From the NCBI GenBank assembly GCA_017458065.1, contig JAFTGD010000043.1:62001-126000 (forward strand): a DNA stretch of 64,000 nt, given 5' to 3'. Source of the stretch: Oscillospiraceae bacterium. Lineage in GTDB: Bacteria; Bacillota; Clostridia; Oscillospirales; Oscillospiraceae. Below are positions 45,641 through 53,882 of the stretch, one piece after another (the stretch's first letter is position 1; each line of letters opens with the position of its first letter). The translations under genes and the position numbers were made by a program. Under the pieces are notes generated by a model. That model was not told where the DNA came from. It did not search any database and saw nothing but the letters and a program-made list of their open reading frames with translations.

Positions 45641-46822
45641 ATGAAAAGCAAAAAACTGATCAGCGTGATGATCGCGCTCTGCATGCTGCTGAGCCTCGGC
45701 ATCACGGGCATCACCGCAACCGCGTTTGCCGCGGACGACCCGATCGTCATCGGCGTTATTTCGCCGAACACCGGCACACTGGCCGCTTACGGAACCGGCA
45801 TCGTCACCGGCGTACAGCTGGCAGCGGAAGAGATCAATGCGGCCGGCGGCATCCTCGGCCGGCAGGTTGAACTGGTCATCACTGACGACCAGGGAGATCC
45901 GACCGAATGCCTGAACGCGTTCAACTCGCTGGTTGCCAAGGGCGTCACCCTGATCATCGGCTCGGCCACCTCCGGCTGCACCTCGGCCATCACGGATGCC
46001 GCAAATGAAGAAGAAGTCTGCATCCTGTGCCCGACCGGAACCGCCGACTCGCTGACGACGGAAGACGACTATATCTTCCGCGCCTGCTATGCCGACAGCT
46101 TCCAGGGCGCGATTGCCGCGGCTTATGCAAAGCAGGCGGGATTTGAGAAGGTCGGCGTGGTCTACTGTGCCGCAGATGTCTACTCCAAGGGACTCTTCGA
46201 CTCCTTCTCCAAAGCATGTGAGGAGTACGGGATTGAGGTGGCCGCTTCCCAGTCCACCGCCTCCCTCGATGTGCAGGACTACACCAACCAGTTTGCCGCA
46301 ATGGTCAGCGCCGGCGTCGACTTTGTCTATGCCCCGTACTACTACGATGTCATCGGACCCTATGTCGTGCCTCAGGCTCGTGCCGCAGGCTATACCGGGA
46401 TTATCATGGGCGCCGACGGTTATGACACCACGCCGGACTATGTGGTCGCAGGTGCGGATCTGACCGTGTTCAACGATGTGTACTGGACCAACCACTACGA
46501 TCCGGGCGCCGATTCCGAGATCGTGCGTTCCTTTGTTGCGGCGTATGAGGCGGCCTACGGCTCCATTCCGAGCGCGTTTGGCGCAACAGGCTATGACTGC
46601 CTGTATATCTATAAGGCGGCGATGGAGGCAGCCGGCTCTGCAGAGGCCGAGGACGTGCGTGATGCGCTGGCGGATACCTCGACGGTCTATGAATGTGTAA
46701 CGGGTACCTTCTCACTGGATGAGAGCGGCACACCGGTCAAAGGTGCGGCAATCATTTCCTTCCAGTCCGACGGAAGTGCCGTGACCTCGACGCTGGTTGA
46801 TGTCGTCACTCAGCTGCCGTAA
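45641..46822 (+). CDS. livJ: branched-chain amino acid ABC transporter, substrate-binding protein
   Basis: A 393-residue periplasmic-binding-type protein (Leu/Ile/Val family). Signal peptide of about 30 residues ending AFA|ADDP; no lipobox cysteine is at the cleavage site, unusual for a Gram-positive binding protein, which are mostly lipoproteins. The mature protein begins DPIVIGVISPNTGTLAAYGTGI and has GVQLAAEEINAAGGILGR and QFAAMVSAGVDFVYAPYYYD. Start at 45641 after GGGAGGAA; the earlier in-frame ATG at 45620 is upstream of that site. First gene of livJHMGF. Confidence 0.9.
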   Translation: MKSKKLISVMIALCMLLSLGITGITATAFAADDPIVIGVISPNTGTLAAYGTGIVTGVQLAAEEINAAGGILGRQVELVITDDQGDPTECLNAFNSLVAKGVTLIIGSATSGCTSAITDAANEEEVCILCPTGTADSLTTEDDYIFRACYADSFQGAIAAAYAKQAGFEKVGVVYCAADVYSKGLFDSFSKACEEYGIEVAASQSTASLDVQDYTNQFAAMVSAGVDFVYAPYYYDVIGPYVVPQARAAGYTGIIMGADGYDTTPDYVVAGADLTVFNDVYWTNHYDPGADSEIVRSFVAAYEAAYGSIPSAFGATGYDCLYIYKAAMEAAGSAEAEDVRDALADTSTVYECVTGTFSLDESGTPVKGAAIISFQSDGSAVTSTLVDVVTQLP

Positions 46823-46916
46823 GACAAAAGACCCTTTCAACAGTAAGATTCGCACATAAAACCGGCCGGGGAGAGAGCGGATCCCTCCCCGGCTTTCCGG
46901 AAGGGAAGCATAAGCA

Positions 46917-47813
46917 GTGAACACTTTTTTTCAAACACTGATCGTGGGCCTGCGCCTGGGCAGCATCTATGCCCTAGTTGCCCTTGGCTACACAATGGTC
47001 TACGGTATTATTCGACTGATTAACTTTGCGCACGGCGACTTCATCATGGTGGGCGGCTACACGATGATTTTTGTGATGCCGCTGATGCTTCGGCTGGGGC
47101 TGCCGGCATGGCTTGGCGTCCTGGCGGCAATTGTTGTGTGCGCCCTGGTCGGCATGGGGACGGAACTGATCGCCTATCGGCCGGTGCGCAGGAAGGGGAC
47201 CAATATGACCGCGCTCATCACGGCCATCGCGATGAGCCTGTTTCTGGAAAACCTTGCCCAGGCGATCCCGGCAATCGGACCGAACCCAAAGGTCTCCAGC
47301 CAGATTTTCGGGAATGGGGGCTTTAAGCTCGGGACGGTTACCATGGAGTACACCACGGTGATCACGCTGGTGATCAGCGGGATCGTCATGCTGGTGCTCT
47401 ATGCCTTTACCCAGCGCACAAGACTGGGCAGGGCGATGCGCTGCGTGTCAGAGGACAAGGCCGCGGCGACGCTCATGGGTATCAATGTCAACAGCACCAT
47501 TCTCCTTACCTTCGGAATCGGTTCGGGACTGGCCGCCATCGCTGCCCTGATGTACATGGCGCAGTATCCGAAAGTATATACGACCATGGGGGCACTGCTG
47601 GGCCTGAAGGCTTTTGTCTCAGCCGTTCTGGGCGGGATCGGCATTATTCCGGGCGCCATGCTGGGCGGCATCGTCATCGGCCTGGTCGAGTCATTCACGA
47701 CCAGCTATATTTCATCCAGTATGGCGGACACCTTTGTCTTCCTGATCCTGATCGTGGTTCTGATTATTAAGCCCGCCGGAATCCTCGGAAAGAATGTAGG
47801 TGAGAAAGTATGA
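46917..47813 (+). CDS. livH: branched-chain amino acid ABC transporter permease
   Basis: A 298-residue LivH permease with about eight membrane helices (QTLIVGLRLGSIYALVALGYTMVYGIIRLINFAHGDFIMVG is the family's N-terminus). The EAA-like coupling motif region is near GRAMRCVSEDKAAATLMGIN. GTG start at 46917 after GGAAGGGAAG, 94 nt after livJ. It overlaps livM by 4 nt. Confidence 0.93.
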   Translation: MNTFFQTLIVGLRLGSIYALVALGYTMVYGIIRLINFAHGDFIMVGGYTMIFVMPLMLRLGLPAWLGVLAAIVVCALVGMGTELIAYRPVRRKGTNMTALITAIAMSLFLENLAQAIPAIGPNPKVSSQIFGNGGFKLGTVTMEYTTVITLVISGIVMLVLYAFTQRTRLGRAMRCVSEDKAAATLMGINVNSTILLTFGIGSGLAAIAALMYMAQYPKVYTTMGALLGLKAFVSAVLGGIGIIPGAMLGGIVIGLVESFTTSYISSSMADTFVFLILIVVLIIKPAGILGKNVGEKV

Positions 47814-48958
47814 AAAGCAAAACATCACGGGGCTATCTGCTCAATACCGTCGTAGTGGTTGTTTTATTCATTGGCTTTCAGATTCTCACATCCCTGAAGG
47901 GCTCAGAGGGATCCTTCAAGCTTGTCATTGTTCCGAGCATCTGGCAGTGCTGTTATCTGATGGTGCTTGCAGCCTCGTTAAACCTCGTTCTCGGATTTAT
48001 GGGACAGCTTTCTCTCGGCCACTGCGGGTTTATGGCAATAGGCGCGTATACAGCGGCGCTGCTGAGCCTTGCCTGTGAGCGGGCAGGCCTGTATGAGAAT
48101 AAATCCGATCTGTCGTTTCTGCTGGTGCTGATTGCAAGCGTCCTTGCAGCCGGTATCCTTGCAGCTCTGCTCAGCTTCCTGATCGGCATACCCGCGCTGC
48201 GCCTGAAGGGCGACTATCTCGCCATCATCACGCTCGGCTTCGGCATGATCATCATCAACATCATCAACAACCTCCCGTTCTGCGGCCAGGACGGCCTGGC
48301 GCAGGGATCGGCGGCAGCCTCGCTGTATAAAAACGGTCTCGGCTTCGGCAGCAAGGCGAAGGTCCAGTTCCTGTGGTTTGCGCTGGTCGTTACCATCCTG
48401 TCCCTGACGCTGATGTTCATGTTTGTCCGGTCCAAGTACGGCCGCGCGATCCGCGCGATCCGCGACGATGAGATTGCGGCCTCAGCCTCCGGGGTGAACA
48501 CTTCTTACTACAAAGTCCTGACCTTTGCGTACTCGGCGTTTTTCGCCGGCGTAGCAGGCGCGCTCTATTCCTGCACGAACGCGACGCTGTCGACCTCGTC
48601 CTTTGCCTTCACAAACGGCGGCATTTTGAACTCGACTTTTGTGGTGGTCATGGTTGTGCTGGGCGGTATGGGCTCGCTGACCGGGTCGGTGGTCGCCGCA
48701 ACGATCATGTTTTTTGTGAACTATCAGATCAAAAACGGGGCCTGGGTGGAGCATCTCCCGGCATCTGTCAGCGGCGTCTTTGAATACCCGATGCTGGTCT
48801 ATGCGCTGGTCCTGATCATTGTGATCCTGTTCCGGCCGAAGGGGATTTTCGGCAGTTATGAATTCTCTCTGCAGAATCTGATCCCGGATATCCGCCGCGC
48901 GCGGGAGCGCCGGAAAGCGGCAAAGGCGGAGCGAAAGGAGGCGAAGGCACATGGCTGA
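47810..48958 (+). CDS. livM: branched-chain amino acid ABC transporter permease
   Basis: A 382-residue LivM permease partner with multiple membrane helices; family marks include LGFMGQLSLGHCGFMAIGAYT and GRAIRAIRDDEIAASASGVN near residue 210, and LGGMGSLTGSVVAA near 290. The C-terminal 40 residues are strongly charged and cytoplasmic. Overlaps livH by 4 nt and livG by 8 nt, so all are translated from one transcript. Confidence 0.93.
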   Translation: MKSKTSRGYLLNTVVVVVLFIGFQILTSLKGSEGSFKLVIVPSIWQCCYLMVLAASLNLVLGFMGQLSLGHCGFMAIGAYTAALLSLACERAGLYENKSDLSFLLVLIASVLAAGILAALLSFLIGIPALRLKGDYLAIITLGFGMIIINIINNLPFCGQDGLAQGSAAASLYKNGLGFGSKAKVQFLWFALVVTILSLTLMFMFVRSKYGRAIRAIRDDEIAASASGVNTSYYKVLTFAYSAFFAGVAGALYSCTNATLSTSSFAFTNGGILNSTFVVVMVVLGGMGSLTGSVVAATIMFFVNYQIKNGAWVEHLPASVSGVFEYPMLVYALVLIIVILFRPKGIFGSYEFSLQNLIPDIRRARERRKAAKAERKEAKAHG

Positions 48959-49724
48959 AGAACGCGTACCGGTTCTGGAAACACGCAAGCTTGGCATCAG
49001 CTTCGGCGGCCTGAAAGCAGTCACGGATTTTAATATCCGGATTTTCCCGGGGGAGCTTGTCGGGCTGATCGGCCCGAACGGCGCCGGAAAGACCACCGTG
49101 TTTAACCTGCTGACAGGGGTATACGCCCCCACCGAGGGGACGGTTCTCTTGAACGGGAAGCCGCTCAACGGGAAGAAAACCCATCAGTTTGTCGAGGCGG
49201 GCATTGCCCGGACGTTCCAGAACATCCGTCTGTTCAAAGAGATGTCCGTCATCGAGAACGTAAAGGTCGCGTGTACCAAGGACCTGCACTACGGGCTCTT
49301 TTCCGCAAGCCTCCGGACACCGAAATTCTGGAAGACCGAAAAGGAACTCACGGAAAAGGCCATGTCGCTTCTCGAAATCTGCAACCTGGCCGATGTGGCG
49401 GAGCTACCTGCGGCCAGCCTGCCCTACGGGCGGCAGAGAAAACTGGAGATCGCGCGGGCGCTCGCGACGGATATGAAGGTCCTGCTGCTGGATGAACCGG
49501 CCGCAGGCATGAACCCCACAGAGACGGCGGAACTGCTGACATGCATCAACACCATCCGGGACCGGTTTGGGATCGCCATCCTTCTGATCGAACACGACAT
49601 GTCGCTGGTTATGAACGTCTGCGAGCGAATCCAGGTTCTGGATTACGGCCAGACCATTGCCGCGGGCAGTCCCGCGGAGGTCGCGGCAAATCCGAGCGTC
49701 ATCGCCGCTTATCTGGGCGAGTAA
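48951..49724 (+). CDS. livG: branched-chain amino acid ABC transporter ATP-binding protein
   Basis: A 257-residue ATPase of the liv transporter. Walker A is GPNGAGKTTVFNLLTG (near 39), the signature ASLPYGRQRKLEIARAL, Walker B VLLLDEPAAGMNP, and the C-terminus HDMSLVMNVCERIQVLDYG. Overlaps livM by 8 nt; livF follows after 12 nt. Confidence 0.94.
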   Translation: MAEERVPVLETRKLGISFGGLKAVTDFNIRIFPGELVGLIGPNGAGKTTVFNLLTGVYAPTEGTVLLNGKPLNGKKTHQFVEAGIARTFQNIRLFKEMSVIENVKVACTKDLHYGLFSASLRTPKFWKTEKELTEKAMSLLEICNLADVAELPAASLPYGRQRKLEIARALATDMKVLLLDEPAAGMNPTETAELLTCINTIRDRFGIAILLIEHDMSLVMNVCERIQVLDYGQTIAAGSPAEVAANPSVIAAYLGE

Positions 49725-49736
49725 GGGGGCAGCAGC

Positions 49737-50441
49737 ATGCTTGAAGTAAACAATCTGAACGTTTTTTACGGGGCGATTCATGCGCTGAAGGGCATCTCGC
49801 TGACCGTTGGCGACGGGGAGCTCGTCTCGCTGATCGGCGCAAACGGCGCGGGAAAGACGACAACCCTGCATGCCATCTCCGGCCTGCTTCCGATTGCCTC
49901 GGGCTCCATCCTGCTCGACGGGAAGGATCTGCAGAAGGTTCCCTCGCATAAGATTATTTCGCTCGGCCTGGCGCATGTTCCGGAGGGGCGGCATGTTTTT
50001 GCCCGCATGACAGTGGAAGAGAACCTGCGGATGGGGGCGTATATCCAGCGCGATCAGAAGAGCATTCAGAAAAACCTGGACAAGGTCTATGAATACTTCC
50101 CGCGGCTCAAGGAGCGCTGGAAGCAGCTTGCGGGCACGCTCTCCGGCGGCGAGCAGCAGATGCTGGCCACCGGACGCGCACTGATGACGGACCCGACCAT
50201 CGTTCTGATGGACGAGCCCTCGATGGGACTGTCCCCGCTGCTGGTGAAAGAGATCTTCTCGATCATCGAGACCCTGCACCGCAACGGCATCACGATCCTG
50301 CTGGTGGAACAGAACGCCAAAATGGCGCTGGCGGTTTCGGATCGGGCGTATGTGCTGGAAACCGGCACGATCTCGATGAGCGGAAAGGCGGAAGAACTGG
50401 CAAACGACGACCGTGTGAGAAAAGCGTATCTGGGTGCGTAA
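49737..50441 (+). CDS. livF: branched-chain amino acid ABC transporter ATP-binding protein
   Basis: A 234-residue ATPase, the second one of the liv pair. Walker A is GANGAGKTTTLHAISG (near 34), signature LSGGEQQMLATGRALM, Walker B IVLMDEPSMGLSP, with HVPEGRHVFARMTVEENL typical of LivF. Preceded by AAGGGGGC; the next gene begins 10 nt later, so the operon probably continues into it. Confidence 0.94.
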   Translation: MLEVNNLNVFYGAIHALKGISLTVGDGELVSLIGANGAGKTTTLHAISGLLPIASGSILLDGKDLQKVPSHKIISLGLAHVPEGRHVFARMTVEENLRMGAYIQRDQKSIQKNLDKVYEYFPRLKERWKQLAGTLSGGEQQMLATGRALMTDPTIVLMDEPSMGLSPLLVKEIFSIIETLHRNGITILLVEQNAKMALAVSDRAYVLETGTISMSGKAEELANDDRVRKAYLGA

Positions 50442-50451
50442 GGGGGAGAAC

Positions 50452-51072
50452 ATGAACAAATTTGTGATCACCATCGCGAGAGAAACCGGAAGCGGCGGAC
50501 ACAACATCACCAAAAAACTGTCCGAGGCGCTGGGCGTCCCGTATTACGACCGGGACCTTCTGCGGAAGGCCTCGGAGGTCAGCGGCATTCATGAACGGCT
50601 GTTCGGCGAGGCGGATGAGCGGATCGGCTTCAAGGAGATGATCTCAGCCGCCGAAAAGGTGTATACGGGCGAGGTGCTCCCGCCCGACAGCGACGATTAC
50701 CTTTCCACACGCAACCTGTTCAGCTTCCAGGCCAAGATCATCATGGAGCTTGCCGAACAGGAGAGCTGCATCATCCATGGCCGCTGCGGGAACTTCCTCC
50801 TGCAGGGTCGTCCGGATGTGCTGCGGGTGTTCATCCATGCCCCGCTGGAGGCCAGGCGGGACCGTGTGGCCGAATTCTCGCTCGCCTGGAGCGAGAAGGA
50901 GATCCTGCGCCATATCCGTGTGGAGGACAAGCGGCGCGCCGCCTACTATCACTACTATACCGGCGAGGACTGGAGAGACGCCGCGGGTTATGACCTCTGC
51001 CTGGATTCGAGCCTGCTGGGCGAGGACGGCTGCGTCGAGAGGATTCTGCAGGTTCTCCCGTATTATACGTAA
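50452..51072 (+). CDS. cytidylate kinase-like family protein
   Basis: A 206-residue P-loop kinase of the cytidylate-kinase-like family (NKFVITIARETGSGGHNITKKL; the P-loop is SGSGG-like rather than the classical GKST form). It has YYDRDLLRKASE, a central lid region and CIIHGRCGNFLLQGRPDVLRVFIHAP. Substrate not known; these proteins resemble Cmk but are distinct from the essential enzyme. Start at 50452 after AAGGGGGAG, last gene of the liv transcript. Confidence 0.82.
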   Translation: MNKFVITIARETGSGGHNITKKLSEALGVPYYDRDLLRKASEVSGIHERLFGEADERIGFKEMISAAEKVYTGEVLPPDSDDYLSTRNLFSFQAKIIMELAEQESCIIHGRCGNFLLQGRPDVLRVFIHAPLEARRDRVAEFSLAWSEKEILRHIRVEDKRRAAYYHYYTGEDWRDAAGYDLCLDSSLLGEDGCVERILQVLPYYT

Positions 51073-51163
51073 CAAAACCAACAAAAAGTCCGCACAAGGC
51101 GGACAGACTGATCCGGTTAAAAGGTGGTTTCTCCATAGCGCCTTTTAATAAATACTCCTCTAA

Positions 51164-51193
51164 GGCAGCCCTGAAGCGTCACTCAGGGCTGCC
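51164..51193. terminator. hairpin between the kinase-like and ANTAR genes
   Basis: GGCAGCCCTGA (51164-51174) with TCAGGGCTGCC (51183-51193), an 11-bp perfect stem between convergent genes; probable bidirectional terminator, though T tracts are short. Confidence 0.55.
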
Positions 51194-51231
51194 GCCCCGT
51201 CCGGCATGAAGAAATCCGCACCCGATCCCGT

Positions 51232-51810
51232 TTACTGGGAATAGGTGCGGATGATGCTTTCGGCGATCTCGCGTTTTTGCCGTTTCTGCTGCATGGCAAG
51301 TTTGCCGATATACCGGTGGGCCTCGTCCTCCGTCATGTTCAGGCAGGTGATCAACAGCCATTTGGCGCGGTTGATGAGTTTGATCTCCTCAATGGTCTGC
51401 TTGACGGTCTGCTGCTTCTGTTCCCGGGACCGCAGCCGCTCGCGCATGGAACAGAGCGCCTTCAGCGCCTGCGTCAGCAGGACCGACGAGAGCGGCTTCC
51501 CAAGCGTCATAATGCCGGAAGAGAGCGCAGTGTCTTCCGCGCTCTCCAGCTGATCCTGAGGCAGAAGGAGGAGAACGGCGGAGTCCGTCTCTTCGGTGAG
51601 CTTTGCACAGTAGGCCAGACTGTCAGCGCCCGGAAGAGGGGCGTTTACGATGACCAGGTCGGAAGGGGCGCAGTCCCTGGCGGCCCGGAGGTCCGCCACC
51701 TGGGTGACAGGATAAAACCTGGAAGCGGGCAGGAGAGGAAGCACCGAGCGGTTAAAGGGCGCGGAGGCGGAGACCAGGAGGACGCTGTATGTTTTGTCGG
51801 AAAAGACCAT
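51232..51810 (-). CDS. ANTAR domain RNA-binding regulator with degenerate receiver
   Basis: A 192-residue antitermination regulator. The N-terminal half is receiver-like (VLLVSASAPFNRSVLPLLP, then SDLVIVNAPLPGADSL), but the usual phospho-acceptor Asp appears to be Asn56, so it is probably a pseudo-receiver. The C-terminal ANTAR domain (about 135-190) has the conserved Ala/Lys and aromatic pattern: INRAKWLLITCLNMTEDEAHRYIGKLAMQQKRQKREIAESII. ANTAR proteins bind paired hexaloop hairpins and prevent terminator formation. It is divergent from amt, and the amt and glnN leaders contain terminators. Start at 51810 after GGGAGGTG. Confidence 0.85.
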   Translation of the reverse strand: MVFSDKTYSVLLVSASAPFNRSVLPLLPASRFYPVTQVADLRAARDCAPSDLVIVNAPLPGADSLAYCAKLTEETDSAVLLLLPQDQLESAEDTALSSGIMTLGKPLSSVLLTQALKALCSMRERLRSREQKQQTVKQTIEEIKLINRAKWLLITCLNMTEDEAHRYIGKLAMQQKRQKREIAESIIRTYSQ

Positions 51811-51963
51811 ATGAAACAGGCACCTCCCTGATCCCGGAATAAACAGATTGTACCGCAAACGGAGAGACCGCGCAAGAGCCATCTCGCCCGGAAAGACAAA
51901 GCCTTGCGGGAACGATACTTTTTTTGAGGCGGAAACCATATCAAAGAGGTATCGCCGGGACGA

Positions 51964-52057
51964 TTGACTTTTTGCCTGTCCCGGCTTATAATCCCGGACA
52001 TGTTCGGACGGCAAAGACGCCAGGCGAGAAGCTGAGTGTCTTTGCCGATTCTTTTTT
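51964..52057 (+). promoter_or_regulatory. amt promoter and leader terminator, candidate ANTAR target
   Basis: TTGACT (51964-51969), 17 nt, TATAAT (51987-51992). CGGCAAAGAC (52009-52018) pairs with GTCTTTGCCG (52038-52047), then ATTCTTTTTT (52048-52057): an intrinsic terminator ending at the ribosome-binding site GGAGGG. The 5' arm can instead form GGC-[AAAGAC]-GCC, a hexaloop with A1 and G4, as ANTAR targets have, although only 3 bp close it. Confidence 0.6.
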
Positions 52058-52069
52058 GGAGGGATCTGT

Positions 52070-53755
52070 ATGGATATGTCGATTTGGTTTCTGGTCGGTG
52101 CGATTCTGGTGTTCTTCATGCAGTGCGGGTTTGCCATGGTGGAGACAGGCTTTACCAGGGCAAAAAACGCCGGCAACATCATCATGAAGAATCTGATGGA
52201 CTTCTGCATCGGCACCGTGGTGTTTATCTTTCTCGGTTATGGCCTCATGATGGGGGATCACGGCAGCCTTGGCCTGATCGGCAGACCGGAGTGGGGGATG
52301 TTCCGGGATTTTGAAGGCTTTGACTGGTCGTCCTTTGTGTTTCAGCTGGTGTTCTGCGCGACGGCGGCGACCATTGTCTCCGGCGCAATGGCCGAGCGCA
52401 CCAGGTTCTCCGCCTACTGTCTGTATTCGGCGATCATCAGCCTGGTGGTCTACCCGATCGAAGCCGGATGGGTCTGGGGCGGCGGTTGGCTGAGCAGGCT
52501 GCAGTTTATCGATTTTGCCGGTTCCTGTGTGATCCATATGGTCGGCGGGCTCTCGGCCCTGGTCGGCGCCATCATCCTCGGACCCAGAATCGGCAAGTAT
52601 ACCAAAGACAGGGACGGGAGGCTGATCTCCAACGCCATCCCCGGCCACTCGGTGACGCTGGGGGCGCTCGGGTGCTTCATTCTCTGGTTTGCCTGGTATG
52701 GCTTCAACGGCGCGGCAGCCGCGGATGTCTCGGAGATGGCAAGGATCTTCGGGACGACGACCATCGCACCGGCGGTTGCAACCGTCACCTGCATGCTCTT
52801 CACCTGGAAGAAGAACGGGAAGCCGGATGTCTCCATGTGCCTCAACGCCTCGCTTGCCGGGCTGGTCGCCGTCACGGCGGGCTGCGCCAGCGTTGACGCG
52901 CTCGGCGCGTTCCTGATCGGCATAGGCTCCGGCATCCTGGTGGACCTCGCGGTGGAGATACTGGATGTGAAGTTCCATGTGGATGACCCGGTGGGCGCGG
53001 TGGCGGTGCACTGCGTAAACGGCATCTGGGGCACGGTCGCGGTCGGGCTGTTTGCCTGCAACGAGCGTTACGGGACAAGGGGACTGTTTTACGGCGGCGG
53101 GTTCCGGCAGTTGGGCGTGCAGTGCCTCGGCGTTCTCGCCGTTGGGTCTTATACGGTGCTCTGCATGATCATCGTATTCCGCCTGATCCGGGCAACGGTC
53201 GGCCTGCGGGCCAGCGCCGAGGAAGAGATCGAGGGTCTGGACGTGACGGAGCACGGGCTGACCAGCGCCTATGCCGATTTCCTCCCCATCGAATCGACCC
53301 TGGGCGTCCACTCGGACGGGCCGGTTGCGACGGACAGGCTTGTACCCTTCCCGCTGGAGCTCTCCTCCGGCCTGCGTGAGACTCCCGTCGGAAAGAAGCG
53401 CTATACCCTGGTCCGCATTCTCTGCGACGAAGACCGCTTCGGCACGCTGCGCGACACGATGGCCGCCATCGGCGTGACCGGGATGACGGTGACCAATGTG
53501 ATGGGCTGCGGCACCCAGAAGGGCAAATCCGGACAGTACCGCGGAATTGAGATGAGCATGCACCTGATCCCGAAGCTGCAGATCGACATTGTGGTCTCCA
53601 AGGTGGATCCGGAGCTTGTGGTGGCGGCAGCCAACGCAGCCCTGCATACAGGCGAGATCGGCGACGGGAAGATTTTTGTCTATGATGTGGAGGACGTGGT
53701 GCGTATCCGCACGGGCGAATCCGGTTACGACGCGCTGCAGATCCCGGGAGAATGA
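52070..53755 (+). CDS. amtB: ammonium transporter fused to a C-terminal PII signalling domain
   Basis: A 561-residue fusion. Residues 1 to about 400 are an Amt/Rh channel with about 11 helices (MQCGFAMVETGFTRAKNAGNIIMKN, GWVWGGGWLSRL, WFAWYGFNGAA, HCVNGIWGTVAVGLFA). From about residue 445 a complete GlnB/PII domain follows (KKRYTLVRILCDEDRFGTLRDTMAAIGVTGMTV), with the T-loop tyrosine in SGQYRGIEMSMHLIPKLQIDIVV and the C-terminal GDGKIFVYDVEDVVRIRTGE. PII normally binds the transporter as a separate trimer to block it in response to ADP/ATP and 2-oxoglutarate; here sensor and channel form one chain. Confidence 0.93.
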   Translation: MDMSIWFLVGAILVFFMQCGFAMVETGFTRAKNAGNIIMKNLMDFCIGTVVFIFLGYGLMMGDHGSLGLIGRPEWGMFRDFEGFDWSSFVFQLVFCATAATIVSGAMAERTRFSAYCLYSAIISLVVYPIEAGWVWGGGWLSRLQFIDFAGSCVIHMVGGLSALVGAIILGPRIGKYTKDRDGRLISNAIPGHSVTLGALGCFILWFAWYGFNGAAAADVSEMARIFGTTTIAPAVATVTCMLFTWKKNGKPDVSMCLNASLAGLVAVTAGCASVDALGAFLIGIGSGILVDLAVEILDVKFHVDDPVGAVAVHCVNGIWGTVAVGLFACNERYGTRGLFYGGGFRQLGVQCLGVLAVGSYTVLCMIIVFRLIRATVGLRASAEEEIEGLDVTEHGLTSAYADFLPIESTLGVHSDGPVATDRLVPFPLELSSGLRETPVGKKRYTLVRILCDEDRFGTLRDTMAAIGVTGMTVTNVMGCGTQKGKSGQYRGIEMSMHLIPKLQIDIVVSKVDPELVVAAANAALHTGEIGDGKIFVYDVEDVVRIRTGESGYDALQIPGE

Positions 53756-53787
53756 GAAGAACCTGCGCAGAAAGCCGAAAGCGGAAT

Positions 53788-53850
53788 TTGACACGCGGCG
53801 AGATTTGCATATAATGATACCGTCCCGGAGAAAAAGCGCCGGGGCGGTAT
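53788..53850 (+). promoter_or_regulatory. asnB2 promoter with palindrome across the start site
   Basis: TTGACA (53788-53793), 16 nt, TATAAT (53810-53815). ATACCGTCCCGG (53817-53828) and CCGGGGCGGTAT (53839-53850) are complementary over 12 positions with one G-T pair and a 10-nt loop. The expected start site lies in the left arm, so this may act as a DNA operator rather than an RNA hairpin. Confidence 0.55.
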
Positions 53851-53882
53851 TCCCGATCCGGGGAGAATGGAAGTGAGAGACT

